A stretch of DNA of 64,000 nucleotides from DASRDU01 sp035560235 (GTDB lineage: Bacteria > Acidobacteriota > Blastocatellia > RBC074): contig DATMAG010000044.1 of NCBI GenBank assembly GCA_035560235.1, forward strand, positions 1 through 64,000, in the 5' to 3' direction. Within the stretch, counting starts at the first letter, position 1. Each line of letters opens with the position of its first letter. A program made the position numbers and the translations under genes. Positions 26,002 to 33,999 of the stretch are shown here, piece after piece. Below the pieces are notes generated by a model. It worked only from the letters and a program-made list of their open reading frames with translations, did not search any database and was not told where the DNA came from.

Positions 26002-26193
26002 CTGGCAGTCAGTCGCAGATGATTTTGCAGGCTTTCTGAAAAAATTCCTCACTTCTGCTCTGATTAAACAGACAAGTAGTGTATAGTTTTGCACAGCTAA
26101 TCCAACCACTCGCTCAGATGATCTGGTCCGTCACTGCTGGTCGGGTGGTTTCTGTGTGACTTCACCAACACAACACCAGGGAGGCTTTACTGA

Positions 26194-26895
26194 ATGAACA
26201 ACCCGAAAAGATACCTGAGGCTCTGGCTCGCGGGGCTGGCGGTGCTGATTCTGTGTGCCACATCAGCACTGGCTGACCCGATTACGCTCCGGGCCAACAC
26301 CACCGGAAATTTCGGCGCAGGATCGTCGGGAGCAACTGTCGGCGACAGTGGTACCTCGCTGACGGCAACTGCCGGCGGGACCAGCGCAAAAATCACTTTC
26401 ACCTCAACCACTCCGCAGATCAATGTTGGTCTGAATCCGGGTGAGGTGACCAACATCACGCTCGGAGTTTTCAAGGTTGATTCAAACTCCGGGCTGCCTT
26501 TGCCCAGTGGCCCGAATTTTGGCGGCGCGACCTTTCAGCTGACCATCACGTTCACGCTGCCCGGCGATGTCACTCCACAGACCTTCTCCGGCAACCTGAC
26601 CGGACGGATTGTGCAGACGGCCTCGTCAACCGAAATTCAGTGGACCAGTCCGCTGACTCTGACCTTCAACTCACCGACAGCCGGAGTCATCAAGCTGACC
26701 ATTGAACCGACGACCACGATCAATCCACCTCCGATCGGCGGCGGCAATCCAGGCAGCGAAATTCGTGCCCGGATTGAACTCGGGCCTGGCGCAGCAATTC
26801 CTGAACCAGCCACTCTGATCCTGCTCGGCAGCGGACTCGCGGGCCTGGCAGCGGCAGGGCGGAAAGCACGTTCCCGGAAAAGAGACGCTCAGTAA
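26194..26895 (+). CDS. PEP-CTERM sorting domain protein
   Basis: A 233-residue exported protein with a signal peptide ending ALADP, a Thr/Ser/Gly-rich beta-type body, and a C-terminal PEP-CTERM signal. That signal consists of IPEPATLILLGSGLAGLAA and a basic tail RKARSRKR. Such tails are recognised by exosortases for sorting to the envelope, usually with exopolysaccharide production. No exosortase gene is in this window. GGGAGG precedes the ATG by about 12 nt. The body lacks Cys residues after the signal peptide. Its ligand is unknown. A TATAGT at 26083-26088 may be its -10. Confidence 0.9.
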   Translation: MNNPKRYLRLWLAGLAVLILCATSALADPITLRANTTGNFGAGSSGATVGDSGTSLTATAGGTSAKITFTSTTPQINVGLNPGEVTNITLGVFKVDSNSGLPLPSGPNFGGATFQLTITFTLPGDVTPQTFSGNLTGRIVQTASSTEIQWTSPLTLTFNSPTAGVIKLTIEPTTTINPPPIGGGNPGSEIRARIELGPGAAIPEPATLILLGSGLAGLAAAGRKARSRKRDAQ

Positions 26896-27315
26896 GACCA
26901 GCGCTGCTCACAGGGAACGAAGTTCACGACAGGCGTCAACCAAACAGTTCCCCCTCTGCTTTGCCCGCTCTGTCATAAAAATTCGTCTCATCCCCCTTCG
27001 ACAGCACTCGATCCGGCAGCGAGGATGTCTGTTGATTCGTCACGGCCACTCAGCAGTTTCACGAATTGCGGACCATCCGAACCCGTGATGGAAAGAATGG
27101 CACATCATCACCTTCCGGAGCGATTCGCGCGACAGCCTGATCTGAGTGGTCGTGAAGTTTCATTTTCTCAGCTTCATCCTTTGTTCAGCCTGACCATCCA
27201 CCCGCACGAGTTCGGCCCTTTCAACTGACTTTTGCCATCATCCCGGTTTTTCTGGAAGCGGCAGACCATTGCCAGTATCAGAGGGACAACTGGATAATCT
27301 CGTGGACTCTGCAAT
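26896..27315. other. Intergenic region upstream of gltX, no gene seen
   Basis: About 420 bp without a convincing gene. The short open frame at 27025-27228 has no recognisable protein pattern or ribosome site. Confidence 0.5.
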
Positions 27316-27371
27316 GAGGTCGCAGGTGACTTTCCCACCAAACAGTCTGCTGCGACCTCTATATTTTTTTC
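27316..27371 (+). terminator. Terminator or attenuator hairpin ahead of gltX
   Basis: A perfect 10-bp stem GAGGTCGCAG/CTGCGACCTC with an inner GGTG/CACC stem is followed by TATATTTTTTT. It lies 110 bp before gltX. A TATAGT at 27434-27439 lies downstream and could serve as the gltX -10, so insulation from upstream transcription is the simpler role. Attenuation of gltX is possible if transcription starts earlier. Confidence 0.65.
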
Positions 27372-27482
27372 AGCCCGCACGCATCACCCGTTTCACCTCC
27401 ATCGCTCACTGGCCACTACCCGCCGCAGTCAGTTATAGTGACTGCCTTGATTCAACAACACCACACGAAAGATTTCTGAGTT

Positions 27483-28988
27483 ATGTCAACAGACAAAATT
27501 CGCGTTCGTTTTGCGCCTTCACCGACCGGTTACCTGCACGTTGGCGGAGCGCGCACGGCTCTTTTCAACTGGCTCTTTGCGCGCCATCACAATGGCGTCT
27601 TTATCCTCAGAATCGAAGACACCGACCGGCTGCGCAACGATGACGCAATGGTGCGCGGCATTCTCGAAGGCCTGCAGTGGCTCGGCCTCGATTACGACGA
27701 AGGCCCGTTCCATCAGTCCGATTATTACGAACAGCACCGCGCCGCCGCTTATCAACTGCTCGAAAGCGGCCACGCTTACCGCGACTTCACGCCGAAGGAA
27801 GAACGCAGCGACGAAAACATCAAACAGCAGATTGCCGAAGCCGCCGCGCGCGGGCCGAAAGTATTGAATCCGTATCGCAATTTATCGAAAGCGGAATCAG
27901 ACGCCCGTGCCGCCCAGGGTGAGCCTTACGTTATTCGCTTCAAGGTTCCCGAAGAAGGAAAGACACAGTTCAGGGATGAGGTTTTCGGCGTGCAGGAACG
28001 CGATTACAAGGACATCGAGGATTTAGTCCTGCTGCGTTCCGACGGTCATCCGCTCTATAACCTGAGCGTCGTCTGCGATGACATTATGATGGGCATCACG
28101 CACGTCATTCGCGGTCAGGATCATCTCTCGAATACGCACAAACAGGTACTGATTTACGAAGCTCTGGGCAAAGCCGTGCCGGTATTCGCCCACCTGCCGC
28201 TGATTCTGGCGCCGAGCAAGGGCAAGCTCTCAAAGCGCAAACACGGCGAAATCGTCAGCGTGACAACCTACCGCGACCGCGGATTCATTCCCGATGCGTT
28301 CGTCAATTTTCTGGCGCTGCTCGGCTGGTCGCCCTCGTCCGGCGAACACGCCGACCGCGAAATCTTCTCGCGCGCAGAACTCGTCAGCCTCTTTTCGCTT
28401 GAAGGCATTCACAAGGCCAACGCCGTTTTCAACTTCACCGAAGGCGATGCGCGCAACTGGACAGATCAGAAAGCCCTGTGGATGAACCACGAATACATCA
28501 AGACCATTCCGATGGAAAAACTCTTCCCGATGGTCAAAGCCGAGTTGCAGCAGAGCGGCCTCTGGCGCGATGAATACGAAGACGAACGGCGTGCGTGGTT
28601 CGAGCATACGCTGACGCTGCTGCGCGAACGCGCCCGCACACTGCACGATTTCAGCAGCCACGGGCGGCCTTACTTCACTGACGATTTCAGCTTTGAGTTT
28701 GACGAAGCGGCGGTGAAAAAGAACCTGCAAAAAGATCCGGCATTGAAGGAACTGCTCCCGCAACTCGCCGACGCCTTTGTCACGCTCGACGAGTTCACCC
28801 ACGATTCAACCGAAGCGTTACTCAGAAAATTCGCTGAAGAGAAAGGCGTCAAAGCCGGATTGCTCATCAACGCCACAAGAACCGCGCTCACCGGCCAGGC
28901 GGTCGGGCCGGGCCTGTTCGATGTCGTCGCCGCAATTGGAAAGTCACGAACTGTGGCGCGCCTGAAGCACGCGGCGCAACTGGTGTGA
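27483..28988 (+). CDS. gltX: Glutamate--tRNA ligase
   Basis: A 501-residue class I aminoacyl-tRNA synthetase that charges tRNA-Glu (and perhaps tRNA-Gln if non-discriminating). The HIGH-type motif is in FAPSPTGYLHVGGARTALFN. RIEDTDRLR is the conserved ATP/Glu-site stretch. The KMSKS equivalent is GKLSKRKHGE. VVCDDIMMGITHVIRGQDHL is also characteristic. The C-terminal alpha-helical anticodon domain is present and the length is normal. The ATG has only a weak purine-rich leader (GAAAGATTTCTGAG). Confidence 0.97.
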   Translation: MSTDKIRVRFAPSPTGYLHVGGARTALFNWLFARHHNGVFILRIEDTDRLRNDDAMVRGILEGLQWLGLDYDEGPFHQSDYYEQHRAAAYQLLESGHAYRDFTPKEERSDENIKQQIAEAAARGPKVLNPYRNLSKAESDARAAQGEPYVIRFKVPEEGKTQFRDEVFGVQERDYKDIEDLVLLRSDGHPLYNLSVVCDDIMMGITHVIRGQDHLSNTHKQVLIYEALGKAVPVFAHLPLILAPSKGKLSKRKHGEIVSVTTYRDRGFIPDAFVNFLALLGWSPSSGEHADREIFSRAELVSLFSLEGIHKANAVFNFTEGDARNWTDQKALWMNHEYIKTIPMEKLFPMVKAELQQSGLWRDEYEDERRAWFEHTLTLLRERARTLHDFSSHGRPYFTDDFSFEFDEAAVKKNLQKDPALKELLPQLADAFVTLDEFTHDSTEALLRKFAEEKGVKAGLLINATRTALTGQAVGPGLFDVVAAIGKSRTVARLKHAAQLV

Positions 28989-29267
28989 GGTTGTTTCCAT
29001 TCAGGGTTGTTGCTGGCTGCGCTGGTGGCGCGCTATGCCCGCCGCGCGAGATACTTTCAGGGGGCTTCAGAACAAGCGCGCATAACTTCCTTACACGCAC
29101 CTGGGATCCGCTCCAGGCAAGCTCCGCCGTTCCGGAAAGCGTTCAGAGCAGATCGTTGATGCACTCTGCTGATTGAGCTAAGATGTCGCCATTCTGCCCC
29201 CTGATTGTTGTTTGTCAGAGTCACGGCCTCACCTCGGCATCCCTGTCATCAAAAGGAGTACAAGGAC

Positions 29268-30137
29268 ATGCGGTATCAATCTTTAATTCGCCTGCTGCCG
29301 GCGCTGCTGCTTCCGGTTGTGCTGCTGGCTTTGCCCGGCACGGCTCAGGCGCAGTTCGGCAAACTGAAGGAAAAATTGCGCAAGGTCGAGGAGATTGGCA
29401 ACAAGGCTGAGCGCGTCGGCAAGGGCAACAGCGAAATCAACGCCATCGTTTCAGCCATGGACAGCGCGCGCATCAAGTCGGCTTATGCCCGCGTCAGCCT
29501 GAGCCTCGCTGATGACATCATTCGCCGCCAGGCGCTGCTCAATTCGACGAAGAAATCAACCGGCAGTCAGATCGCAAAGGATCAGCAGGAGATTAAGGAA
29601 CTGGATCGTTCGATTGCCGAAAAGAAGAAACTTCTGGCTGACCTGGGCCGCAAATCAAACAGCGGCAAATACGACGAACAGACCGACTCTTCGATTCGGG
29701 CGAGCCTGACGGAAGACGAAAAACGGCGCGAGGAAAAACGCGCGATGGTGGATCAGGAACTCGCCGACCGCGAACGTCGCCGCGGCGAGATGAGCAAACA
29801 GGAACGCGAAAATTACAGCCTGCTGGCAAAGATTCTGTACGGCGCATCGAAGCAGGAAAAAGAGGCAATGGAGACGGCCAAAGACACCGGCCCGCGCGCG
29901 CAGAGCGCCGCTGAACACGCGCAGAGCAACAAGGAAAAATGGCTGGAAACCAATCCGAAACAGTTTCAGGAAGGCATTGAAGCAATGAAGGTGATTCTGG
30001 CCGAAGGCCCGCAGCACCTGGCTGTGCTGACCAGAGTCGCTTCTCACTTCGGTAAAATCGGCGGCCTCGATCTGACCAAAGGCGAGTTTCAGGCAAAGAT
30101 CATCACTGACGAGGACGAAATCCCGACCGACTGGTAA
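29268..30137 (+). CDS. Secreted coiled-coil protein of unknown function
   Basis: I do not recognise this gene. The ATG at 29268 follows AAAAGGAG and AAGGA; earlier in-frame codons lack both a ribosome site and a signal. The product is 289 residues. It has a signal peptide ending AQAQ, then a long, strongly charged helical region (LKEKLRKVEEIGNKAERV, KDQQEIKELDRSIAEKKKLL and EKRREEKRAMVDQELADRER) predicted to form coiled coil. The C-terminal domain contains GPQHLAVLTRVASHFGKIGG. It is the first of three exported proteins in a row ahead of a Ser/Thr kinase gene. Confidence 0.75.
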   Translation: MRYQSLIRLLPALLLPVVLLALPGTAQAQFGKLKEKLRKVEEIGNKAERVGKGNSEINAIVSAMDSARIKSAYARVSLSLADDIIRRQALLNSTKKSTGSQIAKDQQEIKELDRSIAEKKKLLADLGRKSNSGKYDEQTDSSIRASLTEDEKRREEKRAMVDQELADRERRRGEMSKQERENYSLLAKILYGASKQEKEAMETAKDTGPRAQSAAEHAQSNKEKWLETNPKQFQEGIEAMKVILAEGPQHLAVLTRVASHFGKIGGLDLTKGEFQAKIITDEDEIPTDW

Positions 30138-30154
30138 TTCGCTGCACCATTTTT

Positions 30155-30194
30155 GCCGCTGTTGTGCGATTTGCCAAAATCGCACAACAGCGGC
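30155..30194. repeat. Perfect hairpin, 18-bp stem and 4-nt loop
   Basis: GCCGCTGTTGTGCGATTT and its exact reverse complement flank GCCA. It lies between two co-directional secreted-protein genes. It is too perfect to be chance, but there is no T-run after it, so simple termination is not supported. Confidence 0.85.
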
Positions 30195-30221
30195 TTCGTG
30201 GATGAACCCTGACCTGGATTT

Positions 30222-31106
30222 ATGAAGCATCATATCTGTTCACGACTCTTCCAGCCCGTTTTGACGGTTGCCTTTTCACTGCTTGCTGTGGTGAGCGTGC
30301 CAGCTCAGGCTGATGACGCGCCAACGATTGGCGTGCGGTACTTTCGCCTGACTTCCGCGCCTGACGCTGACTATCGCGGCGATCCGAAGGCGCTGGCGAG
30401 CAGTCTGCGCATTGCGCTTGACACGACCAAAGGCTTTCGGCAGATCGTCACGCTCGATGATGAACAGGTCGAACAGATCACAAAGCTGATTGCCGATTCA
30501 AAGAAAGGCGCATACAGCAAACAACTGCCGGGCAATCTGGCTGAAGCTCCTGATGCCTATGTCTTCCCTGAACTGCTGCGCGTCGGCGCGGTCGAACGCG
30601 ATCAGTTCGCGCGCATCGAAGTCACTTACACCGTCGAAATGGGCGCTGCCGCCGTTGATCCGGTGACGCGCGCGATTCTGTTCAGCGACAAGGTGACGAT
30701 CAGCGAAAAGCGCAACAAGACAGACCTGCGCGGCGGCGCAAGGAATGTTTACGAAGACCTGGTGTCAAAGGCCACAGATCGTCTGGCCGCAAAGCTGGCG
30801 GCCTTCTTTCTCAAGCGTGGCCGCATTCTCAAAGTGGCCGATGACCGCGAAACGGTCTATCTGAATCTCGGCTCGCGCCACAAAATTCAGCCCGGCGACC
30901 GCTTCACCGTTCACAAAACCGAAAAGGAAGGCGCAGTCTCAGCAGGCGACGGCGCGCAGGAAGAAGGCCTGGCTGAATTTGATCTCGACGCCAAAGCGAC
31001 AATTGAGGTGACTGAAGTGCGCGAAAACGCCGCCAAAGCAAAGGTCATCAGTCAGGCGAAAGAACCTTTGCAAAAGGGCGACACCGTGCGCTTCGTCAAA
31101 AAGTGA
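30222..31106 (+). CDS. Secreted protein with CsgG/FlgT-like features
   Basis: A 294-residue exported protein with a signal peptide ending VPAQA. The middle (PTIGVRYFRL ... RVGAVERDQFARIEVTYTVE, YEDLVSKATDRLAAKLAAFF) has the strand-helix rhythm of CsgG/TolB-N-like domains of envelope lipoproteins. The C-terminal part (GRILKVADDRETVYLNLGSR, KIQPGDRFTVHK, LQKGDTVRF) resembles the FlgT C-terminal SH3-like fold. No lipobox is seen. These similarities are by eye only. It belongs to a row of exported-protein genes before a membrane Ser/Thr kinase and could be part of the same envelope sensing or assembly system. Confidence 0.7.
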   Translation: MKHHICSRLFQPVLTVAFSLLAVVSVPAQADDAPTIGVRYFRLTSAPDADYRGDPKALASSLRIALDTTKGFRQIVTLDDEQVEQITKLIADSKKGAYSKQLPGNLAEAPDAYVFPELLRVGAVERDQFARIEVTYTVEMGAAAVDPVTRAILFSDKVTISEKRNKTDLRGGARNVYEDLVSKATDRLAAKLAAFFLKRGRILKVADDRETVYLNLGSRHKIQPGDRFTVHKTEKEGAVSAGDGAQEEGLAEFDLDAKATIEVTEVRENAAKAKVISQAKEPLQKGDTVRFVKK

Positions 31107-31118
31107 AGGGATTTCTGA

Positions 31119-31204
31119 AATGGAACACGGATGAAACGGATGCAGCAGATCGGCACAGATCAATCCGTGTGTATCTGTCGCATCTGTTCTATCCGTGTTC
31201 CATT
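31119..31204. repeat. Long palindrome, 'GGAACACGGATGAAAC' family, copy 2
   Basis: Begins AATGGAACACGGATGAAACG and ends with CTATCCGTGTTCCATT. It is in tandem with copy 3, immediately after the stop of the CsgG/FlgT-like gene. Confidence 0.8.
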
Positions 31205-31213
31205 GTAATGATG

Positions 31214-31299
31214 AATGGAACATGGATGAAACAGACGAAACGGATAAAGACCGATCAATCCGTTCAGATCAGTTTCATCAGTTTCATCCGTGTTCCATT
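31214..31299. repeat. Long palindrome, 'GGAACACGGATGAAAC' family, copy 3
   Basis: Begins AATGGAACATGGATGAAAC and ends TTTCATCCGTGTTCCATT. Only 9 bp separate it from copy 2. The central parts of the copies differ while the ends are conserved. Confidence 0.8.
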
Positions 31300-31338
31300 T
31301 CTGCTCGCTTTCCTGCCTGCATCCAGTAAGGAAAACCT

Positions 31339-32091
31339 ATGAACCGACTCCTGCTGTTATTCACTCTGGCCTGCCTGATGCTGGTTTCTGTTCAGGCTCA
31401 GGGTCAGAAGCGCACTCTGACTGTCTGTCTTGAAATCAGGGAAACCAATCTCAATCAGCCTTCGACAGTGGCAATCAATACGCTGACCGACAAATTGAAG
31501 GAAGCCGGCTTGCGGATTGTGACGAAGCGCAAGGACGCAAACGTCGTCATTGATGGCACGATTGCTTCGCGCGCTGCGGCTGTGACTGATGAAGCGCAGC
31601 GACAGGGCGGCGTCAACGCTGAAGCGACGGCCTCATTGCGACTGCTGGCCGGAGGCGAAGTAATTGCCACAAGCGTAGCGCGTTCAGATCCGGGCGACTG
31701 GGGCGTGCAGGCTGAGCGCGTCGGCGAAGACCGTCTGATCGAAGCCGCCACGCGCGCGGCTGAAGATCTGCTCGACAGCAATTTCGTAGACGAAGTTTCA
31801 GGCAGCGGCAAAACAGCTTCTGCTGAAGAAAAGACGAACGCTCCGGCAAAAGCTGCTGCGACCAGACGCGAAACAGCGCGCCGCCCGAACAAGCCTGCCG
31901 GGCCGAAACGCGGCGTGAGTTATCTTGAAGTCGTTTCGCTCCTCCAGAATTATGTGCCTGAAGAGCGCATTACCAGTGCAGTGAAAAAATACGGCATCAA
32001 ATTCAAGCCGAATGAAGCCGCGCTTGCACAGTTGCGCAGCGCCGGAGCTTCTGAAGCTGTCATCGCGGCAATCAAATCATCAGCCGGTTAG
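31339..32091 (+). CDS. Secreted two-domain protein of unknown function
   Basis: A 250-residue exported protein with a signal peptide ending VQAQG. The first domain (about 25-150: TLTVCLEIRET, AINTLTDKLKEAGLRIV, DANVVIDGTIASRAAAV, AATRAAEDLL) has the layout of LPP20/FlgT-middle-type alpha-beta domains. A Lys/Ala/Pro-rich linker follows. A C-terminal helical domain of about 45 residues (LLQNYVPEERITSAVKKYGI, AALAQLRSAGASEAVIAAIK) looks like a small interaction module. It lies between two exported-protein genes and a membrane Ser/Thr kinase on the same strand. Function unknown. Confidence 0.72.
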   Translation: MNRLLLLFTLACLMLVSVQAQGQKRTLTVCLEIRETNLNQPSTVAINTLTDKLKEAGLRIVTKRKDANVVIDGTIASRAAAVTDEAQRQGGVNAEATASLRLLAGGEVIATSVARSDPGDWGVQAERVGEDRLIEAATRAAEDLLDSNFVDEVSGSGKTASAEEKTNAPAKAAATRRETARRPNKPAGPKRGVSYLEVVSLLQNYVPEERITSAVKKYGIKFKPNEAALAQLRSAGASEAVIAAIKSSAG

Positions 32092-32110
32092 TCGGCTTGC
32101 GCAATTGAGA

Positions 32111-32248
32111 GGAAACACGGGGACAGAAGGGAGCACGGGGAAAACCCGACAGGAAGGGGAGAGATAAACTCGGAAATGGATCACAGGTCAATGACAGAGC
32201 GCATCGTGACCTTTTACCTCTTCTCCTTTTCTTCCTCCCCGTGTTTCC
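32111..32248. repeat. Long palindrome with GGAAACACGGGGA ends
   Basis: The outer arms pair GGAAACACGGGGA with TCCCCGTGTTTCC, and the purine-rich interior pairs partly with a pyrimidine-rich stretch. An inner AGGTCA/TGACCT pair is also present. It lies in the leader of the Ser/Thr kinase gene. Confidence 0.65.
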
Positions 32249-32287
32249 CCTTTGCCCTCGTGGTTTACTTTGTCAGAATTGAAACTT

Positions 32288-33790
32288 ATGGATGGCCAGG
32301 TTATCGGCAATTACCGCATCACTGAAGAACTCGCGCGCGGCGGGATGGGCGTTGTTTACCGGGCGCAGCATTTGACGCTGCCCCGCGAGGTCGTCATCAA
32401 ATCAATCCTGCTCAGCGCCTTTTCCGCTCACGTTCAGGAACATCTCAAGGCCAGATTTCTGCGCGAGGCTTTTATTCAGTCGCAGATGGATCACCCGAAC
32501 ATTGTTCGCGTTTATGAATTCCTGACCGCGCAGGACAATTACTACATGGTCATGGAGTATGTGCGCGGCATGAGTCTGCGTGATCTGCTCAGTCAGCGAA
32601 GGCTGCTCAGCGTCCCGCAGGCGCTTGAGATTTTCAGGCAGATGCTTGAAGGGATGAGTTATGCTCACAACTTCAGTTACATTGATCAGACAGGCAGCCG
32701 TCACAGCGGCATCGTGCATCGTGACATCAAGCCTGCGAACATTCTGCTCGATGGTCAGGCGCGCGTGAAGATTGCCGATTTCGGCATCGTCAAAGTCGCA
32801 GGCGAACGCGGCATGACGCAGACCGGCTTCAGTCCCGGCACGGTTGAATATATGTCGCCCGAACAGGTCAAAGGACAGGAGGCCGATGTGCGTTCGGACA
32901 TTTACAGCCTGGGCGTGACGCTTTATGAAATGCTGGCCGGGCGGCTGCCGTTTGAGGTGTCTGACACTTCGTCGGATTACGAAGTGCGGCGCGGTCACGT
33001 CGAAGTTCCGCCGCCGCCGCTTGGTGAACTGCGCCCTGAACTGCCGCGTGAACTGACAGCGATTGTGCATCGGGCACTCAACAAAAATCCGAATGATCGC
33101 TTTCAGTCGGCAGCTGAGTTTCTGGCAGCGATCAATAGTTATGAACATACGGCCAGCGCGGCAGCAGCGACTGCGGCAGCTTCGGCGGCTGGCACATGGC
33201 CTGTGCGCGCGGCAGCGACTGTGCAGGACTTTCGGCCTGTGGCGACGGAGGTCGCGCCGCCTGCGAGCGCATCTGCTGCTGCCCCGGCGCGCACAACGGT
33301 CTTTCCGGTTGTCACCGGCGCGCTGGCGCTGCTGATTCTGGGCGGCGCGGGCGCGTGGTATTTTCTGGGGCGGCACAGTTCATCGCAGGCAGGCACAGTG
33401 CAGGTCAACGGCAGTCCTGACGCGACCGTGAGCGCATCGGCTGCTGATTCGCGCTCGGCTGTGACGCCTGAAGCTGCGACTGAAAGCAGCGATCTCAAAC
33501 AGGCCGGTGATTACGCCGACCGCGAAAGTTATCGTGAAGCGATTGCGCTTTATCAAAGCTGGCTGAACAGAAACCCGAACGCCGCGAATGCCGCTGAAAT
33601 CAGCGACCGCATCACGCGCATCAAGCGGCTGGCCGGCTTGCTTGAAACCGCAAAGCTGGCGCTCGGACAGCAGGATTACGAAACTGCCGCCCGCGATTTT
33701 CAGGAAGCATTGCAACTCAACCCTGATTCAAAGATTGCCCTGGCCGGGCTGACCGAAGCCAGAGCAGGCGCGGCAAAGCGGCGTAAATAA
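32288..33790 (+). CDS. Transmembrane Ser/Thr protein kinase with C-terminal TPR region
   Basis: A 500-residue PknB-type kinase. The glycine loop is ELARGGMGVVYRAQ. The ATP Lys is at about 38 (VVIKS). The catalytic loop HRDIKPANILLD has Asp146. DFG is at about 164, followed by GTVEYMSPEQ, a complete active kinase. A hydrophobic segment at about 337-359 anchors it in the membrane. The C-terminal part (about 400-500) faces the other side and contains helical repeats (YADRESYREAIALYQSWLNR, QQDYETAARDFQEALQLNPD), so it is TPR-like and may sense or bind envelope partners. The ATG at 32288 starts the conserved N-terminus; an earlier frame at 32252 is repeat-derived. Exported proteins encoded upstream are plausible partners. 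Confidence 0.93.
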   Translation: MDGQVIGNYRITEELARGGMGVVYRAQHLTLPREVVIKSILLSAFSAHVQEHLKARFLREAFIQSQMDHPNIVRVYEFLTAQDNYYMVMEYVRGMSLRDLLSQRRLLSVPQALEIFRQMLEGMSYAHNFSYIDQTGSRHSGIVHRDIKPANILLDGQARVKIADFGIVKVAGERGMTQTGFSPGTVEYMSPEQVKGQEADVRSDIYSLGVTLYEMLAGRLPFEVSDTSSDYEVRRGHVEVPPPPLGELRPELPRELTAIVHRALNKNPNDRFQSAAEFLAAINSYEHTASAAAATAAASAAGTWPVRAAATVQDFRPVATEVAPPASASAAAPARTTVFPVVTGALALLILGGAGAWYFLGRHSSSQAGTVQVNGSPDATVSASAADSRSAVTPEAATESSDLKQAGDYADRESYREAIALYQSWLNRNPNAANAAEISDRITRIKRLAGLLETAKLALGQQDYETAARDFQEALQLNPDSKIALAGLTEARAGAAKRRK

Positions 33791-33797
33791 TTCGTCA

Positions 33798-33884
33798 GAA
33801 ACGGAACGCGGATTGAACGGATGAGGCGGATCAAAACGGATCATTGGCGCTGATCGGTCGCATCAGTTCAATCCGTGTTCTGCG
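33798..33884. repeat. Long palindrome, 'GGAACACGGATGAAAC' family, copy 4 (diverged)
   Basis: The left arm has GGAACGCGGATTGAACGGAT and the right arm has CAGTTCAATCCGTGTTC. It follows the kinase stop directly. Confidence 0.65.
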
Positions 33885-33898
33885 TTGTCCGGAGCAGT

Positions 33899-33981
33899 TG
33901 GAATACTGATGAAACGGATGAGACGGATCGGGACAGATTGACCGGTATTCATCCGTCACATCTGTTCAATCCGCGCTCTAT
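33899..33981. repeat. Long palindrome, 'GGAACACGGATGAAAC' family, copy 5 (diverged)
   Basis: The left arm GGAATACTGATGAAACGGAT is weakly complementary to the right part TCTGTTCAATCCGCGCTC. It is in tandem with copy 4, upstream of the prolyl oligopeptidase gene, whose ribosome site (CAGGAGATGGG) follows it. Confidence 0.6.
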
Positions 33982-33999
33982 TCAGCAGGAGATGGGAAA

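Noticed and set aside
26070..26100. Sigma-54 promoter for the PEP-CTERM gene
   Set aside because: TTTTGCAC fits a -12 element, but the -24 GG is absent (GT instead), so only a weak TATAGT -10 can be suggested.
30155..30194. Rho-independent terminator after the coiled-coil protein gene
   Set aside because: The stem is perfect, but no T-run follows on the coding strand; kept as a hairpin only.
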